Part shown: positions 26,101 through 33,221 of the stretch, one piece after another | Position numbering within the stretch: position 1 is the first letter of the stretch | Layout: each line of letters opens with the position of its first letter | Origin: Mesonia profundi | GTDB taxonomy: Bacteria > Bacteroidota > Bacteroidia > Flavobacteriales > Flavobacteriaceae | Length of the DNA: 64,000 nucleotides | Reading direction: 5' to 3' | Assembly (NCBI RefSeq): GCF_031085155.1 | Contig: NZ_JAVHUL010000013.1 | Location: 1 to 64,000 of the forward strand | Notes under the pieces: model-generated | What the model was told of the DNA's origin: nothing | What the model saw: the letters and a program-made list of their open reading frames with translations, nothing else | Database searches by the model: none | Position numbers and translations under genes: made by a program

Positions 26101-27572
26101 ACGAACGTTTACGTCCAATTTTATTAACAGCCATTACAACAATTATGGGCTTTATCCCAATGGCGATTTCTACCTCTGGTGGTGCCGAAGTACAGCGGCC
26201 CTTGGCGACAGTAGTCATTGGAGGAATGCTTACGGCAACATTTCTGACCTTGGTGGTTATTCCTATTCTTTATTATTGGCTTGAATCGAGAAAGGAACGA
26301 AACAATAACGATGGAGGTGTAAGCTATGTCAACAAATCAACGAACATTGTAACCGTATTATTGATGGTTGGCGGTTTGATGGCTTCTGGAACTGCTTTTG
26401 CCCAAGACACCAATCAAAATGGAACAATGCCAAAAACCTTGACTGTAGATGAGGCCATTGCTATGGCAAAACAGAATTATCCATCGCTTAAGGAAAGTCA
26501 GGCATTTATTGAACGGGAAAAGGCACTAAAGGGAACGAGTTTTGACCTTGGTAGCACACAAGTTTTCACGGGCAAAGAAGAATATGGCAATAATCTTCCT
26601 GGAGTGCAAACAACCGTTGGCGTGCAACAGGGCAATATCGATTTGCTTTCAGGATTTTCAAAATCGAAGTTTTATAAAGAGCGCATTGCCTTGGGAGAAA
26701 AGTTTTATGTGGCCAGTGAACAACAGTTGGTGCGCAATGTGATGCAAGCCTATGACCAAATTAATTATTACAAGGCACAGTTGCGTTTTGCAGACCAATT
26801 GGACAGTATTTATGCCAATTTTAAGTCCGCTGCCCAACTTCGGAATGACACTGGAGAAACAGGCAAGTTGGAATTTATTTCAGCCTCTTCCGAATTTCAA
26901 CAGATTCAAGTGTTGAGGCAACAAGCTTTTGATGATATTGAAATTGCCAAACGTGCCTTAAAACAATATTTGGGAACGGATGAAACCATCGAGACGGTAG
27001 ATGGTTTTTACGAGCCATTGGATTTTATGGCGACATTGGATTCAACTTCGGTTGCCAATAACCCAATGTTGCAATATGCCTTGCAAAATGCCGAAGTAAG
27101 TAAAGCAAATGTGGGCGTTGAAAAATCGCAATTCCTACCGAAATTCAGTTTATCATATGGCAGGCAGGTTGTGGATGATGTTTCAGGGTTTAATACCTAT
27201 CAGGCAGGTATTAGTATTCCGTTATGGTTTTTTCCGCAGAAGTCAAGGGTTAAGGCAGCCAAGGCAGACGCAATGGTAGCAGAGAATCAATATTTGGAGC
27301 AAAAAGCGGTTACAGAAAGTCGTGTTTCACAATTGACCAAATCACTCGAAAAAACAAAGAAGATTTTGCAATATTACGAAGAAGGCGCACTATTGTTGGC
27401 AGAAGAACAAATTACCACAGCGCAGTTGGCTTCTAAAGAAGGCGAAATAGATTACGTCAATTATATCACCATTCTTAATAGTGCCATCCGTATTAAACAA
27501 AACCATTTACAATACATCAATCAGTATAACCAGCAGACCATTGATATGCAATATCAATTGGGCAATTTATAA
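23157..27572 (+). CDS. czcA: heavy-metal RND efflux pump fused to a TolC-like outer membrane channel
   Basis: A proton-driven exporter of divalent metal ions across both membranes. Residues 1 to about 1045 form the inner-membrane RND pump. The TM4 motif AIDFGIIVDGAV (acidic residues near 400 and 406) is of the CzcA/HME1 kind and points to Zn/Co/Cd-type ions rather than Cu/Ag. Near 1062-1083 a second signal-peptide-like segment appears (VTVLLMVGGLMASGTAFAQ). The last 385 residues are an outer membrane efflux (CzcC/TolC) domain with long coiled-coil helices. At 1471 residues this is an RND-OMF fusion, a layout known from Bacteroidetes. The adaptor gene follows 16 bp later. Confidence 0.93.
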   Translation: MINKIISFSINNKFIIGLFIVALVGTGIWSMATINLGSVPDITNNQVQVITVAPNLGTEDIEQFVTYPVELAMANLPDVIELRSVSRFGLSVVTIVFEDEAGTYLPRQLVQEKLTEVAGEIPEGFGTPFMAPITTGLGEIYQYSLKVKEGYEDKYDAMELRTIQDWIVKRQMALVPGVVEVNAFGGFVKQYEVAINPNKLKSFGITMNQVFEALKVNNANTGGAYIEKNNQANFIRGEGLARSIADLENTVVTTQNGSPVLIRDVAEKVGYGSQVRYGAFTQDGHESVGGQILMLKGESPGDVIENVEKRIVEIQKSLPEGVYIDAFLSRSELIEATTSTVKTNLIEGALIVIFVLVLLLGSFRGGLIAASIIPLCLLFAFILMKQFGIWANLMSLGAIDFGIIVDGAVIIVEGAVFHIHQRMKKSTTAINQAEMDEIAYDSSSKMMNSAFFGQLIVLIVFTPILFLTGVEGKMFRPMAFTFGFAVLGAIILCLTYVPMMSSLFLKPAKNQNSWFAKFENKIDRFSDKIMGVLNRIYLPILNFALRFRAGVVIGAVALLLIAGFIFSNMGAEFVPKFDEGDIAFQALIKPGSSLSESIEASEKLQNLINEFPEVKTVVSRIGVAEIPTDPMPMDIADSYIILEKDKSKWTSADSKEELIEKIQEKISVVPGVNFVFTQPVDLRFNELLTGVREDVAIKLYGEDLDVLADKIQEIAAVIRTVPGAADINVEATSGLPQMTVVYNRAKMAQYGVTVDKLNDYVSASFSGEQAGVIFEGEKRFDVVIRLAEEYRQDINSLKNLYIDLPNGAQVPLKEVADISYKPGPMQISRDNTSRRTSVGVNVRGRDVKSMVEEIQQKLETDVKLPPGYFVTYGGSFENLQRASDRLMIVVPIVLLTIFVLLYFALNSVTQALMIYMAVPLAAIGGVFVLLIRGMPFSISAGVGFIVLFGVAVLNGLILINKFNELKDSGMTDLKKRIYEATHERLRPILLTAITTIMGFIPMAISTSGGAEVQRPLATVVIGGMLTATFLTLVVIPILYYWLESRKERNNNDGGVSYVNKSTNIVTVLLMVGGLMASGTAFAQDTNQNGTMPKTLTVDEAIAMAKQNYPSLKESQAFIEREKALKGTSFDLGSTQVFTGKEEYGNNLPGVQTTVGVQQGNIDLLSGFSKSKFYKERIALGEKFYVASEQQLVRNVMQAYDQINYYKAQLRFADQLDSIYANFKSAAQLRNDTGETGKLEFISASSEFQQIQVLRQQAFDDIEIAKRALKQYLGTDETIETVDGFYEPLDFMATLDSTSVANNPMLQYALQNAEVSKANVGVEKSQFLPKFSLSYGRQVVDDVSGFNTYQAGISIPLWFFPQKSRVKAAKADAMVAENQYLEQKAVTESRVSQLTKSLEKTKKILQYYEEGALLLAEEQITTAQLASKEGEIDYVNYITILNSAIRIKQNHLQYINQYNQQTIDMQYQLGNL

Positions 27573-27588
27573 CCTTAAAAAAAGAGAA

Positions 27589-28848
27589 ATGAAGAATATA
27601 CTATTAGTTAGTACCGTATTATTTACACTTATGTTTATGAGTTGTAATGATGCCCAAAAATCTGAACTTGGACATAATGAAGCCGAAGGTGTATCAAAGA
27701 CCAATGAAGTTGGAGAAGATGCACACGGCGAAGAAGGCCACGTTGAAGGAGAGGAAGAAGGTGGTCACAGCGAGGAAGAAGGCGTTGTAGAACTTACAAA
27801 GCAACAAGCTGAAACCATCGGTTTGGAAATGAAATCTTTGGAGGAACGGAATTTAGGGAACAACATTAAGGTAACAGGTACGCTGGAACTTTTCCCACAG
27901 GATAAGGCGAATATCAGTCCGTTTGTTGGTGGAAATGTGAGTTCCATAAAAGTAATACCTGGAGATAATGTAAGTAAAGGACAGGTATTGGCATATATAG
28001 AACACCCAGATATCATTGCAATGCAACAGGAATATCAGGAAAAAAATGACGAACTGGTCTTTTTGAAACAGGATTTTGAGCGCAAGCAGACTCTTTATGA
28101 CAAAGGTGTTTCTTCTGGAAAGGAATTTCAGATGGCGCAGTCAAAATTTCGTTCCACAACATCCAGCGTCAATGGTTTGCGGTCCCAATTGAGACTGTTG
28201 GGCATTAATCCGGACAAAGTGGCTGAAGGCCAAATATATTCCGCTGTTCCCATTACCACACCCATAAGTGGCTATGTGGATGAAGTAATGATTAGCCTTG
28301 GCGATTACGTGGCGCAACAATCCAAAATGTTCTCAATAAGCGATAATTCAAAGATTTATGTCAACTTCAAAATATATGAGAAGGACATAAAGCAAATCAA
28401 GAAAGGACAACAGATATATTTTTCTACGGCCTCTCGTCCAGATGAACTGCTTAAAGCAACCGTTCGGTCTGTGGGTAAAACATTTAACACCGACCCAAAA
28501 GCTTTGGAAGTTCTGGCAGATATTGAAAACGAGGATAAAAACCTATTGCCGGGTATGTACGTGGAAGGGCGAATAGTGCAAGGTGAGAAAAAAGGTTTCG
28601 CCGTACCGGAAGCCGCCGTTATAAAAGAAGGCGAGCAATCCTTTATTTTTATTCTGGATGAAGATGGAGAAATGGAAGCGAACAAAATGAAATTTAAAAT
28701 GATACCCGTAACGGTTGGTATTACTGATTTAGGCTTTGTTGAAGTCAATCTGCCTGCCGAAGTTTCAAAGGACGCCAAAGTTGTCATAAACGGAGCTTAT
28801 AATCTCTCTTCGGAAATGGTTAAAGGCGAACTGGAACACGGACATTAA
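27589..28848 (+). CDS. czcB: membrane fusion (adaptor) lipoprotein of the RND pump
   Basis: A periplasmic adaptor that links the inner-membrane pump to the outer channel. I use the ATG at 27589, which gives a clear lipoprotein signal (MKNILLVSTVLFTLMFMSC, with C as the lipid anchor). A His/Glu-rich linker follows (DAHGEEGHVEGEEEGGH), typical of metal-capturing CzcB-like proteins. Then come the barrel-sandwich/lipoyl half-motifs (GGNVSSIKVIPGDNVSKGQ and TPISGYVDEVMISLGDYV) around a helical hairpin, and a beta-barrel domain. Length is 419 residues. It is spaced 16 bp from the pump gene and is surely co-transcribed. Confidence 0.92.
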   Translation: MKNILLVSTVLFTLMFMSCNDAQKSELGHNEAEGVSKTNEVGEDAHGEEGHVEGEEEGGHSEEEGVVELTKQQAETIGLEMKSLEERNLGNNIKVTGTLELFPQDKANISPFVGGNVSSIKVIPGDNVSKGQVLAYIEHPDIIAMQQEYQEKNDELVFLKQDFERKQTLYDKGVSSGKEFQMAQSKFRSTTSSVNGLRSQLRLLGINPDKVAEGQIYSAVPITTPISGYVDEVMISLGDYVAQQSKMFSISDNSKIYVNFKIYEKDIKQIKKGQQIYFSTASRPDELLKATVRSVGKTFNTDPKALEVLADIENEDKNLLPGMYVEGRIVQGEKKGFAVPEAAVIKEGEQSFIFILDEDGEMEANKMKFKMIPVTVGITDLGFVEVNLPAEVSKDAKVVINGAYNLSSEMVKGELEHGH

Positions 28849-28956
28849 TTCAATAATAATCAAAGATTTTGATTCCGGGTTTGTTTATCGTCTTAATTAG
28901 TTAGTTAAAAATTAGAAAACAGGCTCGGTTCAAAATTGATTTAAAATATTCATAAT

Positions 28957-29295
28957 ATGAAGGAAATAAAAGCATTTATAAAACCGAACCGAATCCAAAG
29001 AGTCATTGAAGCACTATCAGATAATGGATTTAAAAGTATGACCCTTTCACAAGCAGAAGGAACTGGCGCCTTTAAGTCAAAAGGTGCAAGACCGTCGTTG
29101 GATTTTCACGTGACAGATAGTCCAGTGGTTAAGTTGGAACTGGTCTGCCAAAATGAGGAAGCCCAAGTGGCCATTGAAACAATTATAGCCAACGCCAAAA
29201 CCGACGGACCTGGAGATGGTATTATTTATATAGCAAATATTGAAGATGCCTTTCAGATTAAATCTGGAGATTCCTTAAAACGGTACGACCTATAA
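28957..29295 (+). CDS. PII-like protein of a heavy-metal efflux operon (PII-NG type)
   Basis: A trimeric ferredoxin-like signalling protein. MKEIKAFIKPNRIQRVIEALSDNG matches the N-terminus of the PII superfamily, and GPGDGIIYIANIEDAFQIKSGD matches the PII C-terminal nucleotide-binding strand. The T-loop region (SQAEGTGAFKSKGARPSLDFHV) lacks the uridylylated tyrosine context of nitrogen-control PII. A PII branch (PII-NG) is known to sit beside heavy-metal RND operons, which fits this location. There is no glutamine synthetase or ammonium transporter nearby. A role in sensing metal or nucleotide state for the efflux system is inferred. Confidence 0.85.
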   Translation: MKEIKAFIKPNRIQRVIEALSDNGFKSMTLSQAEGTGAFKSKGARPSLDFHVTDSPVVKLELVCQNEEAQVAIETIIANAKTDGPGDGIIYIANIEDAFQIKSGDSLKRYDL

Positions 29296-29310
29296 AACAC
29301 TTTGTTGCAA

Positions 29311-29733
29311 ATGGAAAAAATAGTCCAACTACTTGAAAGCAAAGGGATACGACCTACGGCTATGCGCCTAATGACTTATAAACGTTTGGTGGAATTAAAG
29401 GTAGCCATCAGTCTTGGCGATTTGGAAAAGGATTTTAAGGTCAGTGAAAGAAGCACCCTATTTAGGACTATGAAAGCGTTTGAAGAAAAAGGTATTGTGC
29501 ATCAAATTGAGGATGGGACAGGTGTTATAAAATACGCCCTTTGCGAAGAAAATTGTGAGTGCGAGGTCGGCAACGACCTTCATTTACACTTTCATTGCAA
29601 CAATTGTAATGAAACTGTCTGTTTAACAGAGCATAAAATCCCTCATATCAACTTACCTGATGGCTATATTACCGAGGATATCAACTTGGTGGTAAAGGGC
29701 ATTTGCGAAAAATGCAGCGACAATCTGGATTAA
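29311..29733 (+). CDS. Fur-family transcriptional regulator (first copy)
   Basis: A winged-helix metalloregulator. I start at the ATG at 29311; an in-frame TTG three codons earlier is less likely. The N-terminal winged helix is RPTAMRLMTYKRLVELK to RSTLFRTMKAFEEKGIVHQI. The metal-binding half has HLHFHCNNC and CEKC, a Cys4 zinc site and the HFH segment. A Cys-rich insertion, CEENCECEVGNDLH, lies between the halves. It starts 15 bp after the PII-like stop, so it probably shares a transcript. A second Fur paralogue is encoded at 32703. Confidence 0.9.
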   Translation: MEKIVQLLESKGIRPTAMRLMTYKRLVELKVAISLGDLEKDFKVSERSTLFRTMKAFEEKGIVHQIEDGTGVIKYALCEENCECEVGNDLHLHFHCNNCNETVCLTEHKIPHINLPDGYITEDINLVVKGICEKCSDNLD

Positions 29734-29777
29734 ACGTTTGGTTTTTAAATTCAATTATCATTTATAAATAGTGAGCA

Positions 29778-30140
29778 ATGATAACAATCTATAAAAAAGA
29801 GGCTACTGTATATATGGTGGCAGAGAATAAGCTGGATGCCAAGGATTATGAAAACTTGATACCGGTCTTAACAGAACATATAACTGCATATCAGGAAGTT
29901 TCCTGGTACATTGAAATGCAAAATTTTGAAGGCTGGACGGTAAGTGCCTATTGGAAGGGCATTGAATTAAATCTTCCGAATGAAACGCATTTAAAGCGTG
30001 TTGCTTTAGTGGGTAGCGTTAAATGGCAGGAGCAATTTACCGAGGCATTGCTTCCTTTTTCAGAAGCTCATATAAAATTTTATAAGCCAGAAGAAAAAGA
30101 CGATGCCAAAGAATGGATAAAAAAAAATAGTAAAAAATGA
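29778..30140 (+). CDS. SpoIIAA-like (STAS-fold) protein, copy 1
   Basis: A 120-residue cytosolic protein of the SpoIIAA-like family, related to STAS domains; function in this family is poorly known. Recognisable are YENLIPVLTEHI, the central YIEMQNFEGWTVSAYWKGIE, RVALVGSVKWQEQF and the C-terminal EEKDDAKEWI. Its stop overlaps the start of the P-type ATPase by 4 bp (ATGA), so translation is coupled. A paralogue lies at 34749 in the same block. The coupling suggests a regulatory or stability role for the pump. Confidence 0.85.
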   Translation: MITIYKKEATVYMVAENKLDAKDYENLIPVLTEHITAYQEVSWYIEMQNFEGWTVSAYWKGIELNLPNETHLKRVALVGSVKWQEQFTEALLPFSEAHIKFYKPEEKDDAKEWIKKNSKK

Positions 30141-32665
30141 AAAAAATACAACTAAAAATTCCAGTTATCCTTCCGCAAGTTCCAAACGAAAAAGATACTT
30201 GTGTTGAGCGGCTTATAAAAGAATTACAGGCTAAAGAGGGCATCGAAAAAGTACACGTTGCCGATACAAAGGAAGATGACACACCACAGCTCTGTTTTCA
30301 TTATGACCCCGATATCATTTCTATAGACCGCATTCAATCCCTCGCCGAACGGACTGGTGCTGAAATTACCGAAAAATACGGGCATTTGCTCATTGAGGTT
30401 AAAGGAATCAGACATACAAGACAGGCACGTTCCATAGAGAAAAGTCTTTTGGCAATCAATGGGGTTTTGGAGGCTTCCGTTTCGGCCTCTGGAATGGTGC
30501 GCCTTGAGTTTGATAAAAAGCAAACAAATTTTGATGAAATAAGTAAACAGATTGAAAAGGAAGACCTTCAGGTTAAGCGGAGTTCTTCAAACGAAAATAA
30601 TTACACCGAAGCATCCAAAAAAAAACAGGAACGTTCAAAGAAGGAAGATACTAAAGAGCAAACTTCCACAGAGGGCCACGAGCACAAGGAGGGCGAGACC
30701 CACGAGGAAGGAGAAGAGCACGCCCACGGTGGGGTTTTCGGTAAAAATACGGAGCTTATTTTTTCCATTATCTGTGGGGCACTTCTCGGGATAGGTTTCG
30801 GGCTTTCTTATGTGGAATCCATCCCGGATTGGGTCAGTCTTACTTTGTACATTGGCGCGTACTTTTTCGGTGGTTTCTTTACGGCCAAGGAAGCGGTTCA
30901 AACTGTGGCCAAGGGTGGTTTTGAAATTGATTTTTTAATGCTGGTCGCTGCCATTGGTGCCGCCATTCTGGGAGAATGGGCAGAAGGTGCACTGTTGTTG
31001 TTTTTATTTAGCCTTGGGCACGCCTTGGAACATTACGCAATGAACAAAGCAAGAAAAAGCATTGCCGCGCTTGCAGACCTTGCACCAAAAACAGCCTTGC
31101 TTAAAAAAGATGGTAAGACTGTAGAAGTTGGGATTGAGAAATTGAGTATTGGCGATATTATAGTGGTCAAGCCCAATAGTAAAATATCCGCAGATGGCGT
31201 CGTGGTCAACGGAAAAAGTAGTGTAAACCAAGCACCAATTACTGGGGAAAGTGTACCTGTGGACAAAATCCCTGTGGAAGATAAGGACAGAAACTATTCG
31301 GCAGACGATGATATCAAGGATGAAAACCGTGTGTTTGCTGGAACTATCAACGGTAATAGTATGTTGGAAATTAAGGTAATCAAAGAAGCCAAAGACTCTA
31401 CCCTGTCCCGATTGGTTAAACTGGTCAACGAGGCGCAGACCCAAAAGTCCCCCACACAGCTGTTGACCGATAAGTTTGAAAAATACTTTGTGCCATCCGT
31501 ACTGATATTGGTTGGTGTCTTGCTCTTTGCCTTTCTGGTCATTGATGAACCGTTTAGTGCCAGCTTTTACCGTGCAATGGCGGTATTGGTAGCTGCAAGT
31601 CCCTGTGCTCTGGCCATTTCAACACCAAGTGCCGTATTGAGCGGTGTGGCGCGAGCAGCGCGTGGTGGTGTACTCATTAAAGGTGGGAGACCGCTGGAAG
31701 ATTTGGGCGAATTGACCGCTTTGGCTTTTGATAAAACAGGCACGCTTACCGAAGGCAAGCCCAAACTTACCGAAGTAGTACCATTGGGGGATATTGAAGA
31801 AAATGAACTGTTAAAGATAGCCGTTGCCGTTGAAAACTTGAGCGACCACCCTTTGGCCAAAGCCGTCGTAAGGGATGGGAAAGAGCGTCTGAAAGGTACT
31901 GATATTATCGATGCGTCAGATTTGGAAGCAGTTCTCGGAAAAGGTATCAAAGCTTCTTTGGGCAAGGATAAAATCTATATTGGAAACCTTGACTTGTACG
32001 AAGACCTCGATGAAGCAAAACCATCCGAAGATATATCGAATAAAGTAAAAGAACTTGAAGGTGGTGGAAATACTACGATGCTCATAAGAAGGAACAAAGA
32101 ATATATAGGTATCATCGCCCTGATGGACACCCCACGGGAAGCGGCCAAGGAAACACTGAAAAAATTAAAGGAAATCGGTATCAAGCGGATGATAATGCTA
32201 ACCGGGGATAATCAAAAGGTTGCCGATGCCGTTGCTAAAGAAATTGGGTTGACCGATGCCTGGGGAAGCCTGTTGCCAGAGGAAAAAGTAGATGCCATTA
32301 AAAAATTAAAAGAACAGGAATCCAAAGTCGCAATGGTAGGCGACGGTGTGAACGATGCCCCTGCAATGGCAAACAGCACCGTAGGTATCGCAATGGGTGC
32401 AGCGGGCAGTGATGTGGCCTTGGAAACTGCGGACATTGCCCTAATGGCTGATAAACTGGAAACACTGCCCTTTGCCATAGGTTTGAGCAGGAAGGCAAAG
32501 GCCATTATCAAGCAAAACCTTTGGGTCAGCCTCGGTATTGTGGCATTGCTTATCCCATCGACCATTATGGGTTGGGCCAATATCGGTATTGCAGTGGTCA
32601 TCCACGAAGGCTCAACATTACTTGTGGTTTTTAATGCGTTAAGGCTTTTGGCTTATAAGAAATAA
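30137..32665 (+). CDS. P1B-4-type heavy-metal ATPase (SPC motif)
   Basis: An ATP-driven metal exporter of the inner membrane. The TM6 motif is SPC (AASPCALAIS near residue 488), and TM8 carries HEGST, the signature of the P1B-4 subgroup associated with Co and related ions, not of Zn/Cd CPC pumps. The phosphorylation site is DKTGTLTEG near 532; TGDNQK and GDGVNDAP complete the ATPase core. The N-terminus has two degenerate HMA-like folds without a CxxC, then a linker rich in His and Glu (EGHEHKEGETHEEGEEHAH). Length is 842 residues. It is translationally coupled to the SpoIIAA-like gene. Substrate is inferred from motif class. Confidence 0.92.
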   Translation: MKKIQLKIPVILPQVPNEKDTCVERLIKELQAKEGIEKVHVADTKEDDTPQLCFHYDPDIISIDRIQSLAERTGAEITEKYGHLLIEVKGIRHTRQARSIEKSLLAINGVLEASVSASGMVRLEFDKKQTNFDEISKQIEKEDLQVKRSSSNENNYTEASKKKQERSKKEDTKEQTSTEGHEHKEGETHEEGEEHAHGGVFGKNTELIFSIICGALLGIGFGLSYVESIPDWVSLTLYIGAYFFGGFFTAKEAVQTVAKGGFEIDFLMLVAAIGAAILGEWAEGALLLFLFSLGHALEHYAMNKARKSIAALADLAPKTALLKKDGKTVEVGIEKLSIGDIIVVKPNSKISADGVVVNGKSSVNQAPITGESVPVDKIPVEDKDRNYSADDDIKDENRVFAGTINGNSMLEIKVIKEAKDSTLSRLVKLVNEAQTQKSPTQLLTDKFEKYFVPSVLILVGVLLFAFLVIDEPFSASFYRAMAVLVAASPCALAISTPSAVLSGVARAARGGVLIKGGRPLEDLGELTALAFDKTGTLTEGKPKLTEVVPLGDIEENELLKIAVAVENLSDHPLAKAVVRDGKERLKGTDIIDASDLEAVLGKGIKASLGKDKIYIGNLDLYEDLDEAKPSEDISNKVKELEGGGNTTMLIRRNKEYIGIIALMDTPREAAKETLKKLKEIGIKRMIMLTGDNQKVADAVAKEIGLTDAWGSLLPEEKVDAIKKLKEQESKVAMVGDGVNDAPAMANSTVGIAMGAAGSDVALETADIALMADKLETLPFAIGLSRKAKAIIKQNLWVSLGIVALLIPSTIMGWANIGIAVVIHEGSTLLVVFNALRLLAYKK

Positions 32666-32702
32666 ATTTAATAAAAAGGGTTGCTTTTGAATCAAGGTTA
32701 AA

Positions 32703-33137
32703 ATGACCAAAACGGAAAAAATATTATCATATCACGGTATTCGCCCTACTAAAATGAGGTCGAAGATATACAAGTTCCTGAAAAGGAAACAAAGTGCCGT
32801 GTCCTTTTCCGATTTGAAAAAGGCTTTTGTTCAAAAGAGCGAAACCAATAAAACAGCAAACAGAACTACCTTTTATCGCAACCTCAAAATTTTTGAGGAT
32901 AAAAGGCTAATTCATCAGATTAATGATGGGGTCGGAGTGGCAAAATATGCGATTTCTGATGAAAACGCCAAAGTTAAATATGGTATAGATTTACATATGC
33001 ACTTTCATTGCACCGATTGTAGGAGAACAATCTGTTTACCGAATAAGATATCGGAAGAAAGCTTGCCAGACGATTATGAAGTGAGCGATGTGAATCTGGT
33101 ATTAAAGGGAATATGTGAAAAATGCAGGCAAAAATAA
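32703..33137 (+). CDS. Fur-family transcriptional regulator (second copy)
   Basis: A 144-residue metalloregulator with the same layout as the copy at 29311: winged helix RPTKMRSKIYKFLKRKQ to RTTFYRNLKIFEDKRLIHQI, then HMHFHCTDC and CEKC. It lacks the extra Cys-rich insertion of the first copy, where the equivalent stretch reads ISDENAKVKYGIDLH. Two diverged Fur proteins flanking the P1B-4 ATPase suggest different metals or different promoters. It is 37 bp after the ATPase stop. Confidence 0.9.
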   Translation: MTKTEKILSYHGIRPTKMRSKIYKFLKRKQSAVSFSDLKKAFVQKSETNKTANRTTFYRNLKIFEDKRLIHQINDGVGVAKYAISDENAKVKYGIDLHMHFHCTDCRRTICLPNKISEESLPDDYEVSDVNLVLKGICEKCRQK

Positions 33138-33139
33138 CA

Positions 33140-33200
33140 GGTGGGAGTTCCAGAACTCTGAACCCTTGCGCCCAATGGTCAGGTTCAGGTTTCTTCCACC
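33140..33200 (+). promoter_or_regulatory. possible structured RNA leader before the permease
   Basis: GGTGGGA (33140-33146) pairs with TTCCACC (33194-33200), using one G-U. Inside it CTGAACC (33158-33164) pairs with GGTTCAG (33182-33188). AGTTC/GAACT (33146-33157) is a further short inverted repeat. No T-run follows, so a terminator is unlikely. The element ends 21 bp before the permease start and could control it. I cannot match it to a known riboswitch class. Confidence 0.5.
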
Positions 33201-33221
33201 TTCTCTAACTTAAAAAATATT

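Noticed and set aside
23157-27572. CusA-type copper/silver pump
   Set aside because: The TM4 segment reads DFGIIVDGAV as in CzcA-type pumps, not the CusA-type signature, so a Zn/Co/Cd-type substrate is preferred.
28957-29295. GlnB/GlnK nitrogen regulator
   Set aside because: There is no glnA or amt neighbour, and the T-loop lacks the usual uridylylation context. The location points to the heavy-metal PII-like branch.
33140-33200. TPP riboswitch, because of CTGA and ACCCTT-like words before the permease
   Set aside because: The order and spacing of the conserved TPP blocks are not met and the closing helix differs. I keep it only as an unassigned structured leader.
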